Assembly (NCBI GenBank): GCA_020026395.1
Contig: JAHHQM010000001.1
Location: 186,001-250,000 of the forward strand
Reading direction: 5' to 3'
DNA length: 64,000 nt
DNA from: Alistipes sp.
GTDB taxonomy: Bacteria > Bacteroidota > Bacteroidia > Bacteroidales > Rikenellaceae
Shown here one piece after another: positions 19,161 through 26,977 of this stretch. Every line of letters starts with the position of its first letter. Within the stretch, counting starts at the first letter, position 1. A model generated the notes under the pieces. It was not told the origin of the DNA, ran no database searches, and saw only the letters and a list, made by a program, of their open reading frames with translations. A program made the position numbers and the translations under genes.

Positions 19161-19194
19161 AAAAAGGCTCTTCCTTTTCGGGAAGAGCCTTTTT
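19161..19194. terminator. Bidirectional terminator between convergent genes
   Basis: AAAAAGGCTCTTCC pairs with GGAAGAGCCTTTTT, giving a T-run on both strands. It serves the plus barrel gene and the minus lipoprotein gene that end on either side. Confidence 0.93.
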
Positions 19195-19212
19195 CTATAA
19201 GATCTTGTGTGA

Positions 19213-20658
19213 TTATTTCTCTCTTACGCAGCGGACGTTCATGGCGTTGGCACGCTGGTATTCGTCCGTAAGCGAACTGCCGTAGTTGTTCTTGGCCTTC
19301 TCGTACCAGAAGTGGAAACATTTGGCCTGGCGGTTCGAACCGGCCTCACTCGTCCAGTACAAACCTTCCCAAGGCTGTGCTTCCGTGGCTACGTTACGCG
19401 TGTCGGCAGCGGGGATATAGATGTTCTGGAAACGTCCCGAATTGTAGAGCATGCGGCCGCCACCCATCCAAAGCGACGAGGTCATGCCGTCCGTAAGTTT
19501 CGTGCCGTAGAGGTCGTAGGCGTTCTCCTCGGGCGTACCCTCGGGCGTGATGCCTTCGAATGCGGCCATCGGAGCTACCTTCCAACCGTGGGGACAGGGG
19601 TCGTTGTTGTTCTTCTCGGTGTTCCAGGCGCGGTCGTCGGCATTCCACATCCAGTCGAAACCGTTCTGCTTGGTACCCTTGATGAACATCAGCGGGTTGA
19701 GGTCGGCAAAGGTCGAAGTACCCTTCTCGGCCGTGGTATCCTCGAATTTCAGGAATACGCGGTGACCCAGGATGTTATAGATGAAGTCGTAGATACCGCT
19801 CGTGAAGATGTAATCCAGAGGACCCGTAAACGGCGTGCGACGACCCCACTGATAGTAAAGTCCGTAGGAGTTGATGCGCTCGGCAGCGGTCGAATTGGCA
19901 TTATCTACGGCACCCAGGTTGCGGTCCATCATCTCATAGCCGTTGTTGTAGGTGAGGGTCTTCTCCTCGGGATTGACGCGGCTTGCCCAGATGTGCCAGC
20001 TCCACAACAGGTTGTCCTGCTGGTCAAACGCACCGATCACGGCATTACCGCGACTCGGCTGATCCTTTTCGGCCAGATCTTCGGGAAGGAAGAACGAGAT
20101 GCTGTTGCCCTCGATACCGATGTGATCCAGAAGTTCGGTCTGATCCTGCCAAATGACATCCACATGGTCGGCCTTAATCGGTTCGCCGTCGGGTTTGGTC
20201 ATCGGGATCAGGTAGTGGGTATTTTTTTCGTAAACCACGAAGCAGTTGGAGGGTTTGTCCGACAAATCGACGGTCGGCAGCAAGCCCACAAACAACGTGG
20301 CACTCTTGACGATACCCTCGGAGCTGACACCCGCCAAAATAATCTCACCCGAAGGTGCAACCGTCACGGGTTTTTCTTCGGCGGCTCGTTGCAGTTCGGC
20401 GGGAAGGCTCACCGAAAGGGTCTTCTCCTTTTCGTTGAGGACGATGTATTTGTCCCATCCTGCGGGTTTCTGCGAGAGGTAGTAGCGTACCATATCGTGA
20501 GATTCGAACGAGACGGTTGCCTGGGTGTTGCTCCGCGAGAAATAAACGGCAGGCACCGAGAATCGCAGCGAACTGTTATCCGACTTGTCGTCGCTGCATG
20601 CGCTCAACATCAGCATGCCTGCAACAATCAGCATAAGGATTCGTGTCAAATGTTTCAT
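19213..20658 (-). CDS. Surface lipoprotein with C-terminal FISUMP-like domain
   Basis: 481 residues. The lipobox MLSAC is followed by SDDKSD, an acidic surface-export type signal. Residues about 25-220 are beta-rich with no family that I recognise. From about 225 the chain shows the Fibrobacter succinogenes major paralogous (FISUMP) pattern: MDRNLGA, YGLYYQWGRRTPF, the NNDPCPHGWKVAP segment, GLYWTSEA and the terminal NAMNVRCVRE, where the two Cys residues probably form a disulfide. Bacteroidetes carry many such lipoproteins, often near fimbriae or surface adhesins, with unknown function. Convergent with the barrel gene and sharing its terminator; a -7 element lies upstream at 20703-20710. Confidence 0.8.
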   Translation of the reverse strand: MKHLTRILMLIVAGMLMLSACSDDKSDNSSLRFSVPAVYFSRSNTQATVSFESHDMVRYYLSQKPAGWDKYIVLNEKEKTLSVSLPAELQRAAEEKPVTVAPSGEIILAGVSSEGIVKSATLFVGLLPTVDLSDKPSNCFVVYEKNTHYLIPMTKPDGEPIKADHVDVIWQDQTELLDHIGIEGNSISFFLPEDLAEKDQPSRGNAVIGAFDQQDNLLWSWHIWASRVNPEEKTLTYNNGYEMMDRNLGAVDNANSTAAERINSYGLYYQWGRRTPFTGPLDYIFTSGIYDFIYNILGHRVFLKFEDTTAEKGTSTFADLNPLMFIKGTKQNGFDWMWNADDRAWNTEKNNNDPCPHGWKVAPMAAFEGITPEGTPEENAYDLYGTKLTDGMTSSLWMGGGRMLYNSGRFQNIYIPAADTRNVATEAQPWEGLYWTSEAGSNRQAKCFHFWYEKAKNNYGSSLTDEYQRANAMNVRCVREK

Positions 20659-20702
20659 ATTGTTTTTCTGGTTTTCCTTTTGTTCGTATGGAAATATCTT
20701 TG

Positions 20703-20710
20703 CAAAGATA
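20703..20710 (-). promoter_or_regulatory. -7 element of the FISUMP-like lipoprotein gene
   Basis: Minus strand reads TATCTTTG, a perfect TAnnTTTG. It is half of the 16-base palindrome TATCTTTGCAAAGATA (20695-20710), so the plus strand carries the same box facing the other way. No good -33 partner was seen. Confidence 0.55.
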
Positions 20711-20832
20711 CCAAAAAACGGGAAAATACACGACTTTAAACTTCGAATTTTTCGTGTACAACCCGTTGTATTCCTCCCATCTAACGAACTTTAAGGCGGG
20801 GTTCGTGTGTCGGAGGCGGATTTTGTGGCGGT

Positions 20833-21498
20833 TTATTCCTGTTTCAGAAGACGGCGGATACTCAATTGCGGATCGTAAATCACCTCACAACCAGCCTCTT
20901 CCTTTAAGCGAATGATGTATTCTTCGATGGAATCCAGACCTACTTCCCGCCTGAAGCGGTTCACCTGTTGCGGATTTCGGATCGGCCAGATGTAGATGAC
21001 CTGTCGGCCGTCGAGGGTCAGGATGCGGGATTGCGTGCCGTAGGTTTGGGGTTTTCGACGGCGTAGCTGAAGGCGGTCGGTGAAGGTGGCGAAATCTTCA
21101 CGGGAGATAAGACCCTGTCGGGTGGCTTCTTTTAAAAACGGGCGAAAATGCCGTTGGCTTTTAAGGTCGGCGTGGTCTGAAATCAGCCAGATGGCCGAGT
21201 AGGATTCCGGGGAAAGTCCTTGGGGTAGGCCATGCCGAAGAAGCGCGGTCAGAAGTGCCGTATTCTCGCGGTCGATCTGTTGGGTTTGCACGGAAAGGAG
21301 TGGGAGCGAATCGAGCGCTGAGACGGGGAGATGATCCGCACCTTCGGTATTCAGGCGCTTGAGGAGCATGAGGGTGGCTTGGCGGACGCTTTGGTCGCGT
21401 TCGCGGGCACGGCTCAAAAGCGAATCGATTTCGCGGGGCGTTTGTGCATCGAGCGACAGGGTACACCACACGGCCGCAAGAAGAAGCTGTAGTTTCAT
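20833..21498 (-). CDS. Secreted DUF6624-like protein
   Basis: 221 residues with a signal peptide ending near LDAQ. The central part is helical, and the C-terminal third has the pattern YGTQSRIL, an IYIWPI segment, then VGLDSIEEYIIRL. This order (YGTQ, Pro, Val, then an Arg/Glu helix) is what I recall of the DUF6624 family, which occurs widely in Bacteroidetes and other phyla without known function. The family call is from memory of the motif and is moderate. Its neighbours are not obviously related: a FISUMP lipoprotein downstream, and the floA operon upstream ending in its own terminator. About 175 bases separate it from the next gene, with no other feature than the promoter listed. Confidence 0.6.
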   Translation of the reverse strand: MKLQLLLAAVWCTLSLDAQTPREIDSLLSRARERDQSVRQATLMLLKRLNTEGADHLPVSALDSLPLLSVQTQQIDRENTALLTALLRHGLPQGLSPESYSAIWLISDHADLKSQRHFRPFLKEATRQGLISREDFATFTDRLQLRRRKPQTYGTQSRILTLDGRQVIYIWPIRNPQQVNRFRREVGLDSIEEYIIRLKEEAGCEVIYDPQLSIRRLLKQE

Positions 21499-21512
21499 AG
21501 GCAGTCCGTTAT

Positions 21513-21550
21513 AAAAAAGCCTTGCCCCTTGGTGTGGAGCAAGACTTTTT
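21513..21550 (-). terminator. Terminator after floA
   Basis: On the minus strand CTTGCTCC pairs with GGGGCAAG around an ACACCA loop, followed by GGC and a T-run. The stem has one mismatch. Confidence 0.7.
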
Positions 21551-21574
21551 CGGGGTTAAGCGCCGCGAACGGGC

Positions 21575-22546
21575 TTATTTCTTTTCGGGACGGGCGATCG
21601 TCTCGCGCATCGTGGTGTCGGCCATGATGTTTTTCATTTTGTAGTAGTCCATGACACCCAGATTGCCGTTGCGGAATGCCTCTGCCATAGCCAGCGGCAC
21701 TTCGGCTTCGGCCAGGATCACTTTGGCACGGGCTTCCTGTGCCTTGGCTTTGTTCTCCTGCTCCTCGGCAACGGCCATGGCGCGACGCTCCTCGGCTTTG
21801 GCCTGTGCGATGTTCTTGTCAGCCTCGGCCTGATCCATCTGCAACTGGGCACCGATGTTCTTACCGACGTCGATGTCGGCGATATCGATCGAGAGAATCT
21901 CAAATGCCGTACCAGCATCCAGCCCCTTCTCCAATACGACTCTTGAGATGGAGTCGGGGTTTTCCAGAACGATTTTGTGCGATGCGGACGAACCGATCGA
22001 CGATACGATACCCTCACCGACACGTGCCAGAACGGTCTCCTCTCCGGCACCGCCGACCAGCTGTTTGATGTTGGCGCGTACCGTGACGCGGGCTTTGGCG
22101 ATCAGCTGGATACCGTCCTTGGCTACGGCAGCCACGGGAGGCGTGTTGATCACCTTGGGATTAACCGACATCTGCACGGCCTCGAATACGTCACGACCTG
22201 CAAGGTCGATGGCGGTGGCCATACGGAAATCGAGCATGATGCCTGCCTTCTGTGCCGATACCAGCGCGTGAACCACGTTGGTGACGTTACCTCCGGCCAG
22301 ATAGTGGGCTTCGAGTTCGTTGGGATTGAGTTGCAGACCGGCCTTCGTACTTTCGATCATCGACGAGACGATGGTCGAGGGCGGTACTTTACGCCAACGC
22401 ATCAGGATCAACTGCAACAGACTGATTTTGACACCCGAAACCAATGCGGAGAACCACATTCCGACGGGGATGAAGTAGAAGATGAGCCAGATGGCAAACA
22501 GGCTCACAGCGATCAGAAGGGCGATCATGCCCATTTGAAATTCCAT
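21575..22546 (-). CDS. floA: Flotillin-like membrane scaffold protein FloA
   Basis: 323 residues, the normal FloA length. A single N-terminal hydrophobic stretch (residues 5-45) with a re-entrant look is followed by the PHB/flotillin domain: LNPNELEAHYLAGGNVTNVV, DLAGRDVFEAVQMSVNPKVI, QLVGGAGEETVLARVGEGIV. The C-terminal third is an Ala/Glu-rich coiled coil (AQAKAEERRAMAVAEEQ) typical of flotillins. FloA organises functional membrane microdomains and affects membrane fluidity and protein complex assembly. It follows an NfeD gene by 11 bases, the usual partner of FloA/flotillin genes. The upstream genes on the same strand are closely spaced as well, suggesting a five-gene transcript from the sensor-like gene through trkH. 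Confidence 0.95.
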   Translation of the reverse strand: MEFQMGMIALLIAVSLFAIWLIFYFIPVGMWFSALVSGVKISLLQLILMRWRKVPPSTIVSSMIESTKAGLQLNPNELEAHYLAGGNVTNVVHALVSAQKAGIMLDFRMATAIDLAGRDVFEAVQMSVNPKVINTPPVAAVAKDGIQLIAKARVTVRANIKQLVGGAGEETVLARVGEGIVSSIGSSASHKIVLENPDSISRVVLEKGLDAGTAFEILSIDIADIDVGKNIGAQLQMDQAEADKNIAQAKAEERRAMAVAEEQENKAKAQEARAKVILAEAEVPLAMAEAFRNGNLGVMDYYKMKNIMADTTMRETIARPEKK

Positions 22547-22557
22547 GGTAAAAGCGT

Positions 22558-23028
22558 TTAGTTATTGGTTTTATGAACGATGACGTTGAAATTCTCGAAA
22601 CCGATTACTTCGATTTCCGATTTGGGGTCGATGTAGGCATCCTGCGATTTGGCTTCGTAGATTCCGCCGTTAATCTCGACCTTACCCATGGGCGAAAGGC
22701 GCGAAAGGGTCACGCCGCGATCGCCTTTCTGGAGTTTCTCCTCGGGGAATTCGACGGGTTTGGCGTCAATTTTCTGCTTGAGCGAGAAACGCTGCCACGT
22801 TTTGGCACGCAGCGAAAATATGGTGGCCACGATCGACAACAGCAGGATGACGGCAATCACGATGCAACCCGTAACGATTCCGTGGTCGCGGAATGCCAGA
22901 TAGATCGAACTGCCGTAGCAGACGAGCGACAGGATCGCACCGATCGACACCCCCGGCAGGAGGACGATTTCGGCGATCATGAACAACAGGCCGAAGACGA
23001 TAAGCAATATAATAAAAAGCATGGTCAT
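22558..23028 (-). CDS. NfeD family membrane protein
   Basis: 156 residues. Two hydrophobic blocks hold three or four transmembrane helices (residues 3-30, 33-50, 54-72), followed by a soluble OB-fold domain (about 90-153) with GDRGVTLSRLSPMGKVEING and IEVIGFENFNVIVHK, typical of the NfeD C-terminal domain. This is the short NfeD form that lacks the ClpP-like protease domain. Short NfeD proteins are encoded beside flotillin-like proteins and are thought to interact with them at membrane microdomains. It precedes floA by 11 bases, and the SPOR-like gene ends 38 bases before it. No stop or frameshift. Confidence 0.92.
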   Translation of the reverse strand: MTMLFIILLIVFGLLFMIAEIVLLPGVSIGAILSLVCYGSSIYLAFRDHGIVTGCIVIAVILLLSIVATIFSLRAKTWQRFSLKQKIDAKPVEFPEEKLQKGDRGVTLSRLSPMGKVEINGGIYEAKSQDAYIDPKSEIEVIGFENFNVIVHKTNN

Positions 23029-23066
23029 AGGTTTTTAGTCTTTATTTCGGCGTTAAATATAAGAAT

Positions 23067-24668
23067 TTATTGCGGATTATTTTGAATTTCCACTACTTTT
23101 ATTTCGAGCTCGGCATCCTTGCGGGTCAGTTCCGAGGCCAGATTTTCGGCTTGAGCCTTGTCGAAGAACATGCCCAAAACGTAGAGCTGGTCGCTTATGC
23201 GTGAGAACTGCAATTCGCCCAGGAGCGGTTCGATCAACCCGCGAACCTCGTCCGAGAGTTGCGATTTACCCGCAATCTCGATGCGGAATCGGGTGGCGGT
23301 GGTTTCGGCGTTTTCGCTCACTTCGCTTCGCTCGCCGTCGTTCCAAACGAAGATCATCGGGGCACGAAATCCCTTCTTTTGGAGGAAATCGCGTGCCTTG
23401 ACGGCCTCGTCGTAAGTGGCATATCCGCCTGCGTAGTACTCCCAGCGATGGTTCTCGTTACGCAGGTAACACAGCGGACTGATGCCGCGGAAAACCGACA
23501 CGGGACGTTTGGTGGAGAATACGCCCAGACGGATGCGGTAGATCGTGCCGCGCGAGTAGACCTTACATTCGGGAATCGGGTTCTTATAGTTGTAGATGGA
23601 GGGCGACGTCACGTGTGCATCCTCGAAATCAATGAAATAACGCTCCTTGATGAGGATTCGCGGCAGACGGTAATTGACCTTGTCCAGAAGATTCTCGGCG
23701 ACTTTCAGCGAGTCGCGGGCTGTCGTCAGGTTGAAGAGCTCGGCCACCTGTTGTTCCAGACGGAGCATCATCTTTTTGTGGACGCAGTACTCGACGAGCT
23801 GCTCCGATTCGGTGCTGTCCTTCAGAAAGGCGATTTTGCGCGCGGCCTTGTCCAATTCGGCCTGCTGGTTCTGGCGGATTTCCGAATGATTCGTCAAATC
23901 GAGCAGATAGCCGTAGGCGAAGGCCTTATTGTCGAAAATCAAACTCCAGGTCATCTTCAGCGAGTCGCCAATCGTGCGGTTCATCTCCTGAAGGGCATTG
24001 TAACGCTCCTGAAGTTTCACGGCCTCGGTCTCGACCTTGATCGTGTCGTAGACTGCGGCCAATTCGGCGATGGTCGTGTAGTTGTCGATGTAGCGGTTGG
24101 CAAGGGCGAAGGCTTCGGACTCCTTTCCATGTACCATCAGGAGCATTTTGTGGTCGCGCGACGAGAGTTTGTCTCGGAAAATACTGTTGGCCACAAGGTT
24201 GCGGCGTTGTTTCGTGTTTTTCGAGGCGTTGCTCTGCGCGGGAGCGGCCGAGGTGGGCTCGGGCGTGTGTCCGGTTGCAAGCCAGTGCTGCTCGATGCGG
24301 GTGATCTGGTTGGCCACCGTGCTCATCTCCTTCTGGATGGCAATAATACGGCTCTCGAGCGGAATGATCTCTTGGGCAAGTTCATGCATGCGTTCGGGAT
24401 GGGTCGTGACCTCTTCACGCAACGAAAGGATCGATTCGCGGATGGAGTCTCCCTCCTCGCGCAGAGTTTGCAACTGCTGCATGAGCCGTTTGTGGCGTTG
24501 TTCTTCGGTTTCGGGTGCCTGTGCCGTGCTGTCCGCCTGGAATGCGGGCATGAGGCGGTATTCGGAAAGGGGCTTGGCTGCGGGACGCGCACCACCCATT
24601 CCTATCATGAGGAGCAGTGCCAGAAGGCTTGCTCCCAACTTCTTTGAATAGTTCCTTATCTCCACCAT
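23067..24668 (-). CDS. Secreted coiled-coil protein with SPOR-like repeats
   Basis: 533 residues. A hydrophobic segment at residues 10-27 looks like a signal peptide or anchor. Residues about 55-130 form a Glu/Arg-rich coiled coil (EEQRHKRLMQQLQTLREEGD). A long helical middle follows. Near 375-455 there is a SPOR-like unit (YRIRLGVFSTKRPVSVFRG ... WEYYAGGYATYDEAVKARDF), and near 465-530 a second, weaker one (FRIEIAGKSQ ... LYVLGMFFDKAQAENLASEL). SPOR domains bind denuded peptidoglycan at division or remodelling sites, which would place this protein in the periplasm. The start overlaps the end of trkH by 13 bases, so the two are probably translationally coupled. No catalytic motif seen; the SPOR call is by pattern. 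Confidence 0.72.
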   Translation of the reverse strand: MVEIRNYSKKLGASLLALLLMIGMGGARPAAKPLSEYRLMPAFQADSTAQAPETEEQRHKRLMQQLQTLREEGDSIRESILSLREEVTTHPERMHELAQEIIPLESRIIAIQKEMSTVANQITRIEQHWLATGHTPEPTSAAPAQSNASKNTKQRRNLVANSIFRDKLSSRDHKMLLMVHGKESEAFALANRYIDNYTTIAELAAVYDTIKVETEAVKLQERYNALQEMNRTIGDSLKMTWSLIFDNKAFAYGYLLDLTNHSEIRQNQQAELDKAARKIAFLKDSTESEQLVEYCVHKKMMLRLEQQVAELFNLTTARDSLKVAENLLDKVNYRLPRILIKERYFIDFEDAHVTSPSIYNYKNPIPECKVYSRGTIYRIRLGVFSTKRPVSVFRGISPLCYLRNENHRWEYYAGGYATYDEAVKARDFLQKKGFRAPMIFVWNDGERSEVSENAETTATRFRIEIAGKSQLSDEVRGLIEPLLGELQFSRISDQLYVLGMFFDKAQAENLASELTRKDAELEIKVVEIQNNPQ

Positions 24669-26101
24669 TTTATGAAAAAGAGTTGAATAAGTCCGAAAAT
24701 TTCCAATCGTCCGAGCAACATCATGAACGAAAGCACGCCCTTGGCCATGGCGGGGATTTCGGCGTAGTTGCCCAGCGAATAAACCTGTCCGAATCCCGGG
24801 CCCACGTTACCGATGCAGGCAATCGTACCCGAGAAACTCGACAGCAGATCCATGCCCGAGAAGGCGCAGAGCGTCGTGCCGACCAGAATCGAAAGCATGT
24901 ACGACACGATGAAGATCATCACGCCGAACACCACATCGTTATCCTGAATGATGCCGTCCAGCTTGATGCGGATGATGGCATTGGGGTGTTGTTGGCGTTT
25001 GATTTGTACCAGGATGGTTTTTACGCCCAAGAGCAGTCGGTTGAATTTCATACCGCCCGACGTGGATCCCGCACAGGCGCAGACGATCGTACCGAACATC
25101 AAGAGGATGATCGAGAACGACGGCCACACGTTACTGTCGGCCGAGGCAAAACCCGTGGTGGTCATCAGCGAGAAGAACTGGAAGGTGGCGTGACGCAGCG
25201 ACGTCCAGAACGACGCGAAAATGTCGTTGGCGTAGAGGTTCAGTGCGATCAGGAAACTGCACACCAAAAGCGTACCCGTATACCAGCGCGTCACTTCCGA
25301 ACGGAACAGGTTGTTGTGCTTGCCCGTAACCGTGGCGTAGATCAGTCCGAAGTGCATACCCGCAACGCCCATGGTGATGATCAGGATGAAGTCGATCATG
25401 GGGCTGTCGTAGAAGGCGATGCTGGCGTTCTTGGTCGAGAAACCGCTCGTGGCGCAGGCCGACATCGAGTGGCACAGCGCATCGAACCACGGCATACCCG
25501 CCAAATGGAGGGCGAGTGCCGAGATGGCCGTCAGACCTACATATACGACCAGCAGGATCTGCACGATGACCTGCGAACGGTAGCGGTAGTTGTCCTTGGC
25601 GAGTGCCGACAGCTCGACATTGGAAAGGGTCATCTTGTTGCGACCCATCGAGGGCAGGACGACCAGTGCGAACATCACGACACCCATACCGCCGATCCAC
25701 GTGGTGGCGAAACGCCAGAATTGCAGACCTGTCGGCAGGGCTTCGATGTCCATCAGAATAGACGCGCCCGTGGTAGTGTAACCCGAAACACTTTCAAACC
25801 ATGCATTTATCAGTGTAAATTCGCCTCCCCAGATCAGGTAGGGGAACGTGCTGACGACGCACGCCAGAATCCACGAACCCACCACGATGCAGAAACCCTC
25901 CTTGTTGGAGATTTGTTCGTGGCGTTCGACGAAGATCATGGGGAACGCACCCAGAAGGGCGGTCAGAAGCGAGGAGAGTAACAGGGGGTAGAATGCCGAG
26001 TCCATGTTGTTCAGGTAGGAGATTCCCGCCGAGAGCAACATGAACGCCGCGAGGAATAGCATCACGACGCCGACATATCTGAAAACGACATTTAGTTTCA
26101 T
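24656..26101 (-). CDS. trkH: TrkH family potassium uptake protein
   Basis: 481 residues, normal for TrkH/KtrB. Four pore-loop filters are visible in order: SGYTTTGAS, SACATSGFST, LMTTTGFAS and IGNVGPGFG, each with the filter glycine, in a chain of about ten hydrophobic segments. It forms the K+ translocating subunit in the inner membrane. Its usual cytoplasmic gating partner TrkA/KtrA is not encoded in this window, so it must be elsewhere. Instead the upstream gene (19 bases away) encodes a membrane sensor-like protein, and the downstream gene overlaps by 13 bases. The complete filter set and absence of frameshifts suggest a functional channel. Confidence 0.95.
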   Translation of the reverse strand: MKLNVVFRYVGVVMLFLAAFMLLSAGISYLNNMDSAFYPLLLSSLLTALLGAFPMIFVERHEQISNKEGFCIVVGSWILACVVSTFPYLIWGGEFTLINAWFESVSGYTTTGASILMDIEALPTGLQFWRFATTWIGGMGVVMFALVVLPSMGRNKMTLSNVELSALAKDNYRYRSQVIVQILLVVYVGLTAISALALHLAGMPWFDALCHSMSACATSGFSTKNASIAFYDSPMIDFILIITMGVAGMHFGLIYATVTGKHNNLFRSEVTRWYTGTLLVCSFLIALNLYANDIFASFWTSLRHATFQFFSLMTTTGFASADSNVWPSFSIILLMFGTIVCACAGSTSGGMKFNRLLLGVKTILVQIKRQQHPNAIIRIKLDGIIQDNDVVFGVMIFIVSYMLSILVGTTLCAFSGMDLLSSFSGTIACIGNVGPGFGQVYSLGNYAEIPAMAKGVLSFMMLLGRLEIFGLIQLFFIKWWR

Positions 26102-26120
26102 GCCTGTAACCCTTTATTTC

Positions 26121-26927
26121 TTATTTCGAGCCATTTTTCTTGGTCATAACGATCAGCATATCGATCTTTTCCTTCAGTTCGAGCACCTCGTCCTTCAGGT
26201 CACCCTTCACGTTGAACGGCAGGTGGAAGGTGAGGTGATTCCCCAATTCGCGGTTCATGCGGATGATCGGATTGACGCAGTAGAGCGACATAAAGTAGTA
26301 GAGCATCAGCACGATGGCGATCATCACCATCAGCGAAATCAACACGGGGGTAACGGCGCGGTAGGCGTTCTTTTTCATCTGCTCGGCACGCGGCGCGAGG
26401 GAGCTCTGCGTCGAGGTCATGTAGTTCTTGATGGCCGAAGTCAGATGGGTGTAGAGGTGCAGGTAATCCTTGTCGTACCAATGGTTGAGGATGGAGTCCC
26501 GGTGGATCATACCCGTATCGTTCATGAGCGAATCCCGCTGGGCGATGCCGTTCGAGAGGTAGTTGTCCGTCAGGATCTGGAGCTCGGTGGTCACGAAGGC
26601 CAGCGAATCGAGAAACGACTTGTCGAGGGCATCCTTACGTGCCTGCGAAAGTGTGTTTTGCAGACGGTTCATGCTCTTGCGGCAGAGGCTGTCGTAGGAG
26701 CGGTCGCCGAAGACGGCCAGGTGGATCAGTGCAATGTTTTGTTCGTGGGCGGCGTCAAGCATCTCCTTGGCCAGCTCGATGTTGTGGGTGTTGGCCTTGA
26801 GGATGTCGCCCGTATCCTGACTCAGACGGTTCAGTTCGACATAGGAGACCATGCCGGAAAAAAACAACAGGCAGACAATGCTTAAAAAACCGATATTCAC
26901 TCGTTTGCGTAATCCTGTCATAATCAA
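26121..26927 (-). CDS. Stand-alone four-helix-bundle sensor-like membrane protein
   Basis: 268 residues with two transmembrane helices: residues about 10-28 (VNIGFLSIVCLLFFSGMVSY) and about 190-212 (VTPVLISLMVMIAIVLMLYY). Between them lies a roughly 160-residue, all-helical extracytoplasmic region of the 4HB_MCP sensor type (DILKANTHNIELAKEMLDAA). After the second helix comes a short HAMP-like stretch (NPIIRMNRELGNHLTF) and a coil (LKDEVLELKEKIDMLIVM), then the chain ends. No kinase, methyl-accepting or cyclase output domain follows, so it could be a co-regulator or a truncated receptor. It is 19 bases upstream of trkH and has its own -7 element. A link to K+ uptake or osmotic sensing is inference from position only. 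Confidence 0.75.
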   Translation of the reverse strand: MIMTGLRKRVNIGFLSIVCLLFFSGMVSYVELNRLSQDTGDILKANTHNIELAKEMLDAAHEQNIALIHLAVFGDRSYDSLCRKSMNRLQNTLSQARKDALDKSFLDSLAFVTTELQILTDNYLSNGIAQRDSLMNDTGMIHRDSILNHWYDKDYLHLYTHLTSAIKNYMTSTQSSLAPRAEQMKKNAYRAVTPVLISLMVMIAIVLMLYYFMSLYCVNPIIRMNRELGNHLTFHLPFNVKGDLKDEVLELKEKIDMLIVMTKKNGSK

Positions 26928-26965
26928 ATTGCTTTTGTATAACCAAGTGTACCTCTATCTTTATG

Positions 26966-26973
26966 CAAAGATA
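26966..26973 (-). promoter_or_regulatory. -7 element of the sensor-trkH operon
   Basis: Minus strand TATCTTTG is a perfect TAnnTTTG. It lies about 40 bases upstream of the sensor-like gene start and just past the mtaB stop. Confidence 0.55.
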
Positions 26974-26977
26974 AAAA

